Under the pieces are notes generated by a model that ran no database searches, was not told where the DNA came from, and saw only the letters and a list, made by a program, of their open reading frames with translations. From NCBI GenBank assembly GCA_026874595.1, contig CM049315.1, forward strand, positions 39,574,164 to 39,638,163: a stretch of DNA of 64,000 nt, written 5' to 3'. A program made the position numbers and the translations under genes. Origin of the DNA: Sipunculus nudus. Taxonomy: Eukaryota > Annelida > Sipuncula > Golfingiida > Sipunculidae. Of this stretch, positions 45,227-53,048 are shown piece after piece. Every line of letters begins with the position of its first letter. The first letter of the stretch is position 1.

Positions 45227-46819
45227 TTAGGTATACGATTTCAATACTTCTCGTGATTGCCCAATAGTCACTTCCCCATCCATTTCGTAGTAAACGATGA
45301 CCATATGTTGTTCAGCCAACGCTGTTTGGTCTTTGAACCCTAAATCCATTCTTAATACCCCTACAGTCGGGTCTTGAATGTATTTTTCATCCGATGCCAA
45401 AGTCGGTGAAAAATCCATGGCAAACACCGTATACCCTTGCCTGAACTCTTGATAAGAAATATCTACACCTAACCCGCCACGGACCACTCCGATATTATTT
45501 AAAAAATCAATATATTCCCGTTTCCAATCTTTATCCCAATCTGGTTCGTACGGCTGTGACGGAACGGGATGGCCGTTCATATACACTTGAACTTTATTGA
45601 CACCTAAATCTTTTAATTTATAGGGGTTTTTCGTTTCATCTCCAGCTAAAGCTTTACTTTCGACAAAAGCAAATACCATTCGACGTGGCATTTGCCCTTG
45701 TAACATATTGGTCAATGTCGCCTGAGTACCACTTACGGGTAAATTATGGCTTCTCATAAATGTATGTTTCAAAGGATAGCGAATAGGCATATTTCTGGCT
45801 AAATTCGCTTCAACTGCTTGTTGAAAACGGTGAGACGGTTGCACTTTTCGGACATCCAGGTACATATTCATAATTTTCAATTGATTATTTTTTCCTCCTA
45901 TTTGCATGATAGGAAATTCGGTGGATCCGGTAAAATCAAATTCAAGTGTCAAATCAACACCATTGGGTAACAGTTTTTTCTGGTTGGTAATATCGCTATG
46001 GATTGGGGCTTTAAAAGTAATTTGTTTAGACCGTTCACTGTTCGTGCACAATTCATTGTTTTTAGGAAAAAATTGTAAAAACCGATTTAAAATGCCATAA
46101 TTTTTTCCTAAAGCCGCCGTTAAAATTGATTCTTTAATGGCAGTATTTTTAGTTAAACCAATTTCCCCGTTGGCGGACGGAATGATCACCGTCTGGTAGA
46201 TTTCCTTTGTTGCGCTCGTCGAACTTGACGTGGCTTTATCGAACGAGTACTTTTCGTATGAGGTTTTCCCCCCGCCGTCGTCCGTGCTCCAGTCGTGTAA
46301 TCCGTCGGTGCCGGCGGAGGACTTGCTGTAATCTTTGCTACTATCCATCGCCCGTGGCAATTCATCGAATTTACCAGGTGTATCTTTAAACCAACCTGTC
46401 ATGCCGGATAAACAGGTGTCTTTGTATCCTTTATTGTACCCTAATAAATTATCCAAATACGCCCGGTACATGTACATGTTATCTTGTGTATTCAATTCAG
46501 TCCCATTCAATTTAATATTGACTTGCCGCCAAATAGTATGAATAATATTATTGACCGGTGATACGAAATCCTCAGTGACTTTTTGACACGGGTTGCCGGC
46601 TTGGTTGAAAATACCCATTTTCACCACCAGCATGGTATTTGTCAAATCGATATACTCGGACGAATTCCCGCTGATAAAAAAAGTGATGGGGCCTCCGGTT
46701 TTGTACGAAGGTGTTAAAGGATCGACTTTGACCCATCGCCCTTGTGAAATAGAATCTTGTTTCGTTCCACCAGCAAACAAGGCGGTTTGCTGGACGATGT
46801 CTGTGGCGGCGTCTACCAT
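45227..46819 (-). CDS. Double-jelly-roll major capsid protein, paralogue 2
   Basis: 530 residues from the ATG at 46819; the frame extends to a non-ATG codon at 46831. Shares with paralogue 1 the N-terminal 'GGTKQDSISQGRWVKVDPLT' block, 'GGPITFFISGNSSEYIDL', 'SPVNNIIHTIWRQVNIKLNG', 'WFKDTPGKFDELP', 'RYPLKHTFMRSHNLP', 'GQMPRRMVFAFV' and 'GVDISYQEFRQGYTVFAMDF'. The variable loop after 'GKFDELP' is serine/glycine/threonine-rich instead of lysine-rich, which points to a different outer surface. TATA box GTATAAATA at 46854-46862. Both paralogues are intact, so both may enter the shell. Confidence 0.92.
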   Translation of the reverse strand: MVDAATDIVQQTALFAGGTKQDSISQGRWVKVDPLTPSYKTGGPITFFISGNSSEYIDLTNTMLVVKMGIFNQAGNPCQKVTEDFVSPVNNIIHTIWRQVNIKLNGTELNTQDNMYMYRAYLDNLLGYNKGYKDTCLSGMTGWFKDTPGKFDELPRAMDSSKDYSKSSAGTDGLHDWSTDDGGGKTSYEKYSFDKATSSSTSATKEIYQTVIIPSANGEIGLTKNTAIKESILTAALGKNYGILNRFLQFFPKNNELCTNSERSKQITFKAPIHSDITNQKKLLPNGVDLTLEFDFTGSTEFPIMQIGGKNNQLKIMNMYLDVRKVQPSHRFQQAVEANLARNMPIRYPLKHTFMRSHNLPVSGTQATLTNMLQGQMPRRMVFAFVESKALAGDETKNPYKLKDLGVNKVQVYMNGHPVPSQPYEPDWDKDWKREYIDFLNNIGVVRGGLGVDISYQEFRQGYTVFAMDFSPTLASDEKYIQDPTVGVLRMDLGFKDQTALAEQHMVIVYYEMDGEVTIGQSREVLKSYT

Positions 46820-46853
46820 CTTGATTGACAATGATAAAACTGATACCTTATGC

Positions 46854-46862
46854 TATTTATAC
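46854..46862 (-). promoter_or_regulatory. TATA-like box of capsid paralogue 2
   Basis: GTATAAATA on the minus strand, about 35 nt before the ATG at 46819. It overlaps the stop codon of the upstream AT-hook gene. Confidence 0.65.
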
Positions 46863-48491
46863 TATTTCATCCATTATCCCGGCGAAATATTTTAAAGCTA
46901 AAATGATCAAATCCGTAAATTCTTGATCATGGGTATTTTCTAAAATCAACCTTAAATACCATGTCCGACCCGATGGGTTTTCTAACGATTCTCGAGCCAC
47001 ATCGATGGTTCTAGCATTCACCGATTCCCATTTCCCGATACTGTTGGATAAATTACGTACTGTGTTCGCCGGTAATCCCGTGTGTTTAGAAACGGTTTGA
47101 GCTAAATTACGATCCACCCGGTAATACGGAGGAATATCGCCTCGAGAAGCTACAAATTGCCAAAAGGCCATATTATCGTTTTTCAATTCTTCCCGGATAC
47201 ATAATAACGTTTCTGAGATTATAGCTAACGCTAAAGCGATCATTCGAATAAATTCATCGGGGGAAGTGCTGAACGTTTCTTTACGTAAAGTTTGATCCAT
47301 TAAAATGCTTTTCGGTTGTGCAGCTAAATGTTTTAAAATACTAGCATTCCGACGGAACGATTCTTTAACATCGCTTTTTAACACGTGCGCATTCGGGGGT
47401 GGGATACCTAAGCCCGGTCCCGCTTGGGTCCCGCTGTCGATTTTATCCCCGGGATCTTCAGTTTGCGTGGCTATACCTTCACCCACTGTCGGACGGGTTT
47501 GAATGGCCATTTCGTTGGTAGGCACTAACGATTGGGTCCCGACTGTCGCTCTCACGGGCATATCTGTTTGCATTTCGATTTCACGGGTATCGGTTTCACT
47601 GGATCTTGTTTTTGGAGGGACCAGTGGTTGTGCTTTCACGCTCATTATTGGTAACATGGTCGTACTCACTAACGTATTGACCGGTGGAGGAATAGGGCGG
47701 ATTAACGGTTTCGGAGGAGTCGGTAGCCGTAACGGGGGTGGTGGAGTCGGTGGTTTAGGTGGTGGTTGAGGGGGTTTATCTGTAAAGAGGAGCCGTTTTA
47801 CCGCATCACTCGGTTTAGGTTTTTTTAATGCTAATTTCATTCGGACCCCGCTTTTTCCTCGCACAACATTGTCTCCTCCGGGGATTTTAGGAACTAAACG
47901 GGGTCGGTTAGTTTTAGGTTGTGGTTTAGGAGAAGGTTTTGCTCTGCTTAAAGGAGAAAACCGGGCAAATGTGACCGGAACAGGTGTCTGTGCGACCGCA
48001 GGGACAGGTTTGGGTGGGGGGTTTTGAGATGGTGGTAAAGGTTTACCGGGTTGACGTTCTTGAGTCCGGTATAAATTTTCGGTTTCTTGAACAGTACTCC
48101 CGTGCAAGTAAAGCTCAATTTCACTGAAATCGGTCGTTGCCGTTTCAATTAATTTTTTAAATTCGGGGCTAGGTACTGGTACCGGGCTGGGTGGACGTTT
48201 GCTGACGGTAGCTGTAGGTGGTGGGTAGCGGGTTGGACTTTTTAACCGGTAAGTCATTGGTTGGGTCTGATTTAAAACACGGAAATCCGGCCGGCCGGGT
48301 GGTTTTTTCGGTGGGGCTAATTTCTTTAATATACTGACCATTTTCGGTCCTTTTTTCGTTTCAAAGACTAAAATCTTTTTTTCCCGTTCTTTCCTTTTTG
48401 GTGATTTCGGGGGTGTTTTTTCTTTTTTCAACGGCCGTCCCCGTGGCCGTTTCAGCTCACTATCGTCTTTTCGTTTCCGTCCACGCGCCAT
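46857..48491 (-). CDS. Proline-rich protein with N-terminal AT-hook, putative core/DNA-condensing
   Basis: 544 residues, ATG at 48491, TATATAAA box at 48521-48528. An N-terminal basic region has an AT-hook core (RPRGRP, 15-20) and other lysine-rich patches. A long low-complexity Pro/Lys/Thr region (about 25-300) contains repeated PPKPP/PPPP strings. The final 165 residues are ordered and helical ('LALAIISETLLCIREELKN', 'NTVRNLSNSIGKWESVNAR', 'FTDLIILALKYFAGIMDEI'). I recognise no family for that domain. AT-hooks bind the minor groove of AT-rich DNA. With its place between capsid and core genes, a virion DNA-packaging role is a reasonable guess. Confidence 0.7.
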   Translation of the reverse strand: MARGRKRKDDSELKRPRGRPLKKEKTPPKSPKRKEREKKILVFETKKGPKMVSILKKLAPPKKPPGRPDFRVLNQTQPMTYRLKSPTRYPPPTATVSKRPPSPVPVPSPEFKKLIETATTDFSEIELYLHGSTVQETENLYRTQERQPGKPLPPSQNPPPKPVPAVAQTPVPVTFARFSPLSRAKPSPKPQPKTNRPRLVPKIPGGDNVVRGKSGVRMKLALKKPKPSDAVKRLLFTDKPPQPPPKPPTPPPPLRLPTPPKPLIRPIPPPVNTLVSTTMLPIMSVKAQPLVPPKTRSSETDTREIEMQTDMPVRATVGTQSLVPTNEMAIQTRPTVGEGIATQTEDPGDKIDSGTQAGPGLGIPPPNAHVLKSDVKESFRRNASILKHLAAQPKSILMDQTLRKETFSTSPDEFIRMIALALAIISETLLCIREELKNDNMAFWQFVASRGDIPPYYRVDRNLAQTVSKHTGLPANTVRNLSNSIGKWESVNARTIDVARESLENPSGRTWYLRLILENTHDQEFTDLIILALKYFAGIMDEIV

Positions 48492-48520
48492 AATTGTTTG
48501 GTTCCCCTAAAAGTTTTTGC

Positions 48521-48528
48521 TTTATATA
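48521..48528 (-). promoter_or_regulatory. TATA-like box of the AT-hook gene
   Basis: TATATAAA on the minus strand, about 30 nt before the ATG at 48491. Confidence 0.65.
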
Positions 48529-48956
48529 GGTTGAATGTTATAGTACCCGTCTTCACCGACTTCCCGAGTGATCACTGGTGAGGGACGGGGTCTCGGGGTC
48601 ATAATCAAGGACGGTTCACGTTCTTCTGTAGCAGTGGGGACATAACTGTCATAAACCGTACCCGCAGTATAAGGTTCACGTCGAGTCTCGCCAGGTTGAA
48701 TAAACCGTCCAGGGATTCTACGTAACCATTTTTCTTGCACACCAGTTCTTACCGGACGGTACTCGCCTTTTTGCCCAGGAGTTCCGCCCGTTAAAGGGTT
48801 CATTAATTTCTGATACCACTGAGGACGAGGTTCATTCTTGTCAAAACATTCTTTAGCATCTTTACGAATTTGTTTTTTGGCCTTTTCATATTGTTTTTTC
48901 GTTTTTTTCACTTTATGTTTTAATTTGCGTTTACATTTTAATTTTGAGTGTACCAT
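48522..48956 (-). CDS. Unknown basic protein
   Basis: 144 residues from the ATG at 48956; the frame continues to a GTG at 48974. The first 40 residues are extremely lysine-rich (KLKCKRKLKHKVKKTKKQYE). The second half is Pro/Arg-rich with a TAGTVYDSYVP string and a tyrosine-rich end. A TATA box (48997-49007) precedes it. It may be a small virion core protein, like other basic proteins in this block, but no family is recognised. Confidence 0.65.
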   Translation of the reverse strand: MVHSKLKCKRKLKHKVKKTKKQYEKAKKQIRKDAKECFDKNEPRPQWYQKLMNPLTGGTPGQKGEYRPVRTGVQEKWLRRIPGRFIQPGETRREPYTAGTVYDSYVPTATEEREPSLIMTPRPRPSPVITREVGEDGYYNIQPI

Positions 48957-49093
48957 GTTCGTCCTCCGTACCACTTAGGATAATTACGTCCTGCTAAATA
49001 TATATACCCTTTGTCCTTGAGGGTATTGATGCTCGTCAAATTTCGTTTTACGGCTTTGCCTGACGAAAGCTTCTGTTTCTTTGCACGTTTCAT
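48938..49093 (-). CDS. Very small basic protein, protamine-like N-terminus
   Basis: 51 residues from the ATG at 49093. The frame extends upstream to a TTG at 49147, but a TATA box (49129-49136) lies in between. The first 20 residues are KRAKKQKLSSGKAVKRN-like, and the end is aromatic (YIYLAGRNYPKWYGG). A short basic virion peptide, comparable in style to adenovirus core peptides, is possible. Its 3' end overlaps the start of the next gene by 19 nt. Confidence 0.55.
   Translation of the reverse strand: MKRAKKQKLSSGKAVKRNLTSINTLKDKGYIYLAGRNYPKWYGGRTWYTQN
48997..49007 (-). promoter_or_regulatory. TATA-like box of the 48956 gene
   Basis: GTATATATAT on the minus strand, about 41 nt before the ATG at 48956, lying inside the coding sequence of the preceding small basic gene. 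Confidence 0.6.
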
Positions 49094-49128
49094 GATGAAA
49101 CGATTGCTTAACCGTTTCTGTGCTGGCC

Positions 49129-49136
49129 TTTTATAC
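49129..49136 (-). promoter_or_regulatory. TATA-like box of the 49093 gene
   Basis: GTATAAAA on the minus strand, about 36 nt before the ATG at 49093. Confidence 0.6.
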
Positions 49137-49143
49137 TTTTTGC

Positions 49144-49698
49144 TCAATAGTACAATTTGACCCGCTTTCTTCTGACTTCTCGCCGTTCCCGTTTTAATGG
49201 GGGTTCTTCCTCATAATCTTCCTGGTACACTAACGGTTCTTCTTCCACAGCACCAAACATCTCGGCCGGGTAAGCTAAAGTCCCGTAAGGCGATTGGTCT
49301 TGTTCTTGCATCTGACGGAACGGTAACTGGAAGCGTTCTTCATAAGGCAAATAAGTCGCATGTGGAGCTAAATAATTTTTCTTAAACTGGTTGTACATGG
49401 CGGCATCCCGTTGCTGGGCATCAGTCGGAGGACCTACACCCATTCGTTCAAAATCGATCCTGGGTTTTTCGACATGGTAGCCCTGAGAAAATAACATGTC
49501 TTCCGGAACTAAAGGCACACTACCTTTTTTCCCTTGCATCGGTAGAGGTTGCGGTCGAATGAACGCTGTATTGGGTTTAATATTTACAAGTTGCATCAAA
49601 TTGGTATTCAATTTATATTGCCCCCCGCCCAATAAACCGGCCCGTGTTCGTACTCCACGGGTCCCAAACCCTGTCGCTGTGGTTAATCTGGCCCGCAT
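49144..49698 (-). CDS. Unknown protein, probable virion component
   Basis: 184 residues, ATG at 49698. A glycine/arginine-rich start (GFGTRGVRTRAGLLGGGQYK) leads to a proline- and glutamine-rich middle. The C-terminus combines an acidic run (EEEPLVYQEDYEEEPP) with a basic tail (RERREVRRKRVK). I recognise no domain. Its ATG overlaps the TAA of the upstream membrane-protein frame by one base (TAATG), so the pair may be read from one message. Confidence 0.65.
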   Translation of the reverse strand: MRARLTTATGFGTRGVRTRAGLLGGGQYKLNTNLMQLVNIKPNTAFIRPQPLPMQGKKGSVPLVPEDMLFSQGYHVEKPRIDFERMGVGPPTDAQQRDAAMYNQFKKNYLAPHATYLPYEERFQLPFRQMQEQDQSPYGTLAYPAEMFGAVEEEPLVYQEDYEEEPPLKRERREVRRKRVKLYY

Positions 49699-49904
49699 TA
49701 TTCAAACGGAATACCCGATTCATTTTCCATACCTCTTTTTATACGTTTCAGTTTCGGGGTCGGCATAATATACCCCGCCGAAGCTGATAACACTCCTGCC
49801 CAGTATGTCCTGTCTTCCGGATTGCAAAAATTCCCCGCTAAAATAGTTAATGCCGTAATGATTAAAATAGATATGATCGATAATTGGGTAATAAACAACG
49901 CTAA
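49698..49904 (-). CDS. Possible small membrane protein overlapping the integrase 3' end
   Basis: A frame in +1 register relative to the integrase encodes a strongly hydrophobic segment (LSIISILIITALTILAG), then NFCNPEDRTYW, a second mildly hydrophobic stretch and a basic tail. It looks like a real one-pass membrane protein and ends TAATG into the next gene. However, no ATG precedes the hydrophobic segment: the first in-frame ATG comes after it. A non-AUG start, an upstream spliced exon or a frameshift from the integrase would be needed. See findings. Confidence 0.4.
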   Translation of the reverse strand, partial: LALFITQLSIISILIITALTILAGNFCNPEDRTYWAGVLSASAGYIMPTPKLKRIKRGMENESGIPFE

Positions 49905-50964
49905 ACTTTTCGAGCACCACGCCGTTTTTTATTTTTACCCATGTGCTGTATTTTTCCGGATACCCTCTCCATTTCACCAATTTCCATCCTTTTTTGCGTT
50001 CTAATACTTTTTCTTCTACTTTAGCCGGACGGGGTGTACTTACTTTTTGTAATTCTTCCCGGTAAAATCGACCTTTTATAGGTTCTCCTTCTTCGTCTTC
50101 AATTTCGTACACGTCCACACCCCCGACTTCTGGATACATCCGTTTTACCGTAAACGTTTCTTCCGTCCAACGGGGAATGTACCCCCGTTCAGCAAATGTA
50201 TTTTTCTTCACACTGCTTAATACCACTTTGGTCCCCGGTTTAAATATATTCTTATTGGATGTTTCCCGGTGTAAATCTTTTGGATGCCCGTATAAAATCC
50301 GCCATACTTTGCTTTGATTTTTCGATGTCACGTCTTTCGGGGCCATGCCATGGGATGTGTGCGGGCGGGAATTGTATTCGTCAATAGCTTGAGGTAAATC
50401 GTTCAACCATTGCCGGGTATTATGATGAGTCATGGCTGCAAACAAACGTCGTTTTAACGTACGGTTAAACCGTTCCACTAAACTTGCTTTCACGTCCCGG
50501 TTTCTTGTTGCAAACCATGTGATATCATGATCGTGCATTAATTCTTGAACTTGTTTATTCCGAAATTCTAACCCTTCATCCGTTTGTAATTTTTGAGGGA
50601 TCCTTTTACTGGATTTGAAAATAGATTCCAACCCATTTTTCACATGAATGCCCGATTTATCTTTTAATGGCACCGCCCAAGCAAACCTCGATAAAATATC
50701 CACGACCGTTAAAATGTACCGGTAATTTTTATTGTAATGCGCTAATTTTTGCATATCAGCTAAATCCCCCTGCCACTGGGCGTCGAGACCTCCTACCAAC
50801 GTTTTACTTCGCCTGTATTTTCGACGGACCGGTTTAAACAACGTGTACGCATTTTGCCGTCCTAAAAATTCTGCTGCTTTTTCCCGAGAAACGCCAGCTC
50901 TTTGAGCTAGTTTTTTAGCATCGCCCGTAAAAGCGTACGGACCTTTTTCAAAAGCCTTCTCCAT
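49720..50964 (-). CDS. Polinton-type (retroviral-like) DDE integrase
   Basis: 414 residues, ATG at 50964. Catalytic acidic residues D67 (QGDLADM), D129 (LQTDEG) and E164 (ASLVERFNRTLKRR) follow the rve order, with 34 residues between the second and third. The N-terminus has no HHCC zinc finger. Instead there is the Polinton-style helix-turn-helix with 'GRQNAYTLFKPVRRKYRRSK'. After an SH3-like region (about 240-305), a chromodomain-like segment (about 315-350, 'GWKLVKWRGYPEKYSTWV') could guide integration to chromatin. The last 60 residues beyond it look non-native and coincide with the overlapping membrane-protein frame, so the functional protein may end sooner. It carries out strand transfer of the element's termini into host DNA. 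Confidence 0.93.
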   Translation of the reverse strand: MEKAFEKGPYAFTGDAKKLAQRAGVSREKAAEFLGRQNAYTLFKPVRRKYRRSKTLVGGLDAQWQGDLADMQKLAHYNKNYRYILTVVDILSRFAWAVPLKDKSGIHVKNGLESIFKSSKRIPQKLQTDEGLEFRNKQVQELMHDHDITWFATRNRDVKASLVERFNRTLKRRLFAAMTHHNTRQWLNDLPQAIDEYNSRPHTSHGMAPKDVTSKNQSKVWRILYGHPKDLHRETSNKNIFKPGTKVVLSSVKKNTFAERGYIPRWTEETFTVKRMYPEVGGVDVYEIEDEEGEPIKGRFYREELQKVSTPRPAKVEEKVLERKKGWKLVKWRGYPEKYSTWVKIKNGVVLEKFSVVYYPIIDHIYFNHYGINYFSGEFLQSGRQDILGRSVISFGGVYYADPETETYKKRYGK

Positions 50965-51014
50965 TGTCTAAAAAGGAAAATAAAAATCCACTTCACGTTT
51001 GACGTTACGGGTTT

Positions 51015-51686
51015 TTATGTCTTTCTTCTCCTTTGTCTCGGGGGTTCGTCCATTTCTTCCCAAATCTCTTCCACGGGAACTTCCTCCTCCTCCTCCTCCT
51101 CTTGTGGTTCGGACGTTTCTGAATATTCCTCGTCCTCTTCGTAATATACGGGACGGCGTGGGATGGTATACGGGGCGTACCTCCTCCTCCTCCTCCGTAC
51201 CCCTTGGGGACGGCGGGGACGGATCACGGTAGGAATAGGTTCGGGGTACGGGTACTCGCCGTTCTCTTCGTGATATTGTTCTTCGGCGGGGAGGGGATCG
51301 TACCTGTCTTCGGGCAGTGTCTCGTAAAACTCGTCTTCCGGATGATTGTTTTTCTGTGAACGGGGTTTCGAATTGGGTGGGGGGTCCTTCTCCGGTTTCT
51401 TTGTACACCAATTTTTGCATAATTCTTTTGATAAAAAATCCCGGATTTTACGTCCTTGTTCTGTTTTAGTTAAAAACTTTTTACGTTCCTGGTAAGAAGA
51501 TTCAGGAGTGACTAATGTATCGATGTCGTACTTATATAGTAAATCCACTTGCGATTTCGGTAAAGGGACGTTTCCTTTTACCCAATTGTACAATAAATTA
51601 CAAGCAAAATTCACAGCAGGTTTGTTTAAACCGGAATTCGATGCGTACGAAGGCGCATATTTGTCGGCTTGTGATGTGAAATCCAT
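51015..51686 (-). CDS. Unknown protein with structured N-terminus and charged tail
   Basis: 223 residues, ATG at 51686, TATATAAA box at 51721-51728. Residues 1-95 look globular and helical ('VNFACNLLYNWVKGNVPLPK', 'SYQERKKFLTKTEQGRK', 'FLSKELCKNWC'). The rest is low-complexity: Pro/Asn-rich, then GVRRRRRRYAPY, then a glutamate run and a basic end. A second frame of 150 codons overlaps the C-terminal half (see findings). Function unknown. Position next to the integrase and minor capsid genes suggests a late gene. Confidence 0.65.
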   Translation of the reverse strand: MDFTSQADKYAPSYASNSGLNKPAVNFACNLLYNWVKGNVPLPKSQVDLLYKYDIDTLVTPESSYQERKKFLTKTEQGRKIRDFLSKELCKNWCTKKPEKDPPPNSKPRSQKNNHPEDEFYETLPEDRYDPLPAEEQYHEENGEYPYPEPIPTVIRPRRPQGVRRRRRRYAPYTIPRRPVYYEEDEEYSETSEPQEEEEEEEVPVEEIWEEMDEPPRQRRRKT

Positions 51687-51720
51687 CTTTTCACCATGCC
51701 TTTATAAAATTCGGACCGGG

Positions 51721-51728
51721 TTTATATA
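51721..51728 (-). promoter_or_regulatory. TATA-like box of the 51686 gene
   Basis: TATATAAA on the minus strand, about 35 nt before the ATG. An out-of-frame ATG at 51697 lies between. Confidence 0.6.
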
Positions 51729-51737
51729 GCCTCCTGC

Positions 51738-53048
51738 TCAATAGAAAGACGGGTAGCTCATGTCATACGACTGGATCATATCGGACCAATCAGAAGACTC
51801 GTCCCAACGACGGGGATACGTGATTGGTTGATAAAATATACTGTGCTTGGGTGTTGGGTTATACCGGAAAAGTAATCCGACTACCACGTTCCCTTTTTCT
51901 AACATTAACGTGTGATGGGAATCCATATCTTGCAATTTAAAAATAACGACATTGGTTTCTTGAGTCGGTTGCACCGGGAAAAATTTTAAACTTTTCGGTT
52001 CGTAATGTCCACGTGCCCCAGACGGCCAGACTAACAACGGGTACATATCCGCACGGCTTTCTTGATCTTCGCGTCCCCAAATATAGCTCGGTGTAATTAA
52101 ATTGCACGAAAGCATAAACGTACGGGATTCTGACATGTAATTTACTTTTTCAAATTCGTAACTCATCGTTAAACGTTCCCAGTTGGGCCATGTACTTTTT
52201 GATGTTCCGTTATCTGCCCACGATTTATTTCGATTTAAAATGACCTTTCCTAATAATTTTTTAGGCACTGTTGTAAATTCCAATACTTTTTCCGGTTCAA
52301 TAAAATTGCATATGACCCTTTCCGTATTGTATTTAAATAAAACATGATTTTTTCTAAAATGATTTAATGGAAAAAATAATGTCACGTCTTGCGTGACACC
52401 AAAATAACTTAAAATACCTGACGAACAATAAATCCCATAAATATAATCTGTAAAAATATCTGTTTTATTCACTTCCCCTTTATTTTTAATAAATTCCATC
52501 GTTAAAGTTAATTTTTCTGTATTCTTATCGTATTTAAATTCAAACATAAAATCACGGGCGTATTTCGGGGAATTATCATTATTTACATCAATTTGGTCGC
52601 CACGCATGGACTTTTTTCCTTTGCAAGGTGTATTTTCAAATAATACTTTTAATGCCCCGTTTAAATAATTGGTATATTCTTCCGGTGTAAAATTGACATC
52701 ACAACCTAAATCAAATGTTACTGTTGGTTCGTATTCCACATCTTCATTGCACGTTATAAATGTAACTAAATCCTTTGAAGGGTTTTCAAAATTTAAATTT
52801 CGTTTTAAATTTGGAAACAGTTTCATGTTATCAATATCATGTGAACTTTCCGCATCGGTTTTGTATAATGCTAGTTTCATTGTAGCTTGTTTGGGAAAAC
52901 ATACACCTTTCTGTCGGGGGTAGGTGATCATATCGCAAGCGACTTCCCATGACTGTGTCGGATTGTACAAAGGACGGGTTAAATGGGCTACAAAAACTTG
53001 CTCGTCTGGATTGAATTGAGAATACGCGTAAACGTGGTCCTGATTCAT
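51738..53048 (-). CDS. Capsid-associated 'WEVxxxxxxYP' family protein, paralogue C
   Basis: 436 residues, ATG at 53048. The start ('YAYSQFNPDEQVFVAHLTRP', then 'QSWEVACDMITYPRQ') and the end ('EKGNVVVGLLFRY') match the two ends of paralogues A and B and of the wider Polinton family (F-P-D-N-T ... DWEVGLxEISYP ... GxVVVTLHFR). The middle is too diverged to align by eye. Likely a third virion protein of the same fold. The ATG overlaps the stop of the preceding gene as ATGA, yet it also has its own TATA box at 53088-53095. Confidence 0.7.
   Translation of the reverse strand: MNQDHVYAYSQFNPDEQVFVAHLTRPLYNPTQSWEVACDMITYPRQKGVCFPKQATMKLALYKTDAESSHDIDNMKLFPNLKRNLNFENPSKDLVTFITCNEDVEYEPTVTFDLGCDVNFTPEEYTNYLNGALKVLFENTPCKGKKSMRGDQIDVNNDNSPKYARDFMFEFKYDKNTEKLTLTMEFIKNKGEVNKTDIFTDYIYGIYCSSGILSYFGVTQDVTLFFPLNHFRKNHVLFKYNTERVICNFIEPEKVLEFTTVPKKLLGKVILNRNKSWADNGTSKSTWPNWERLTMSYEFEKVNYMSESRTFMLSCNLITPSYIWGREDQESRADMYPLLVWPSGARGHYEPKSLKFFPVQPTQETNVVIFKLQDMDSHHTLMLEKGNVVVGLLFRYNPTPKHSIFYQPITYPRRWDESSDWSDMIQSYDMSYPSFY

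Noticed and set aside
43519-46819. Assembly duplication as explanation for two capsid genes
   Set aside because: The two copies are clearly diverged throughout and have different loops and promoters, so they are true paralogues rather than a duplicated read.
46817-46831. Longer N-termini at 46831, 48974, 49147, 37143 and 62330
   Set aside because: These open frames begin with non-ATG codons (TTG or GTG), which is unlikely in a eukaryotic setting; the next ATG was used.
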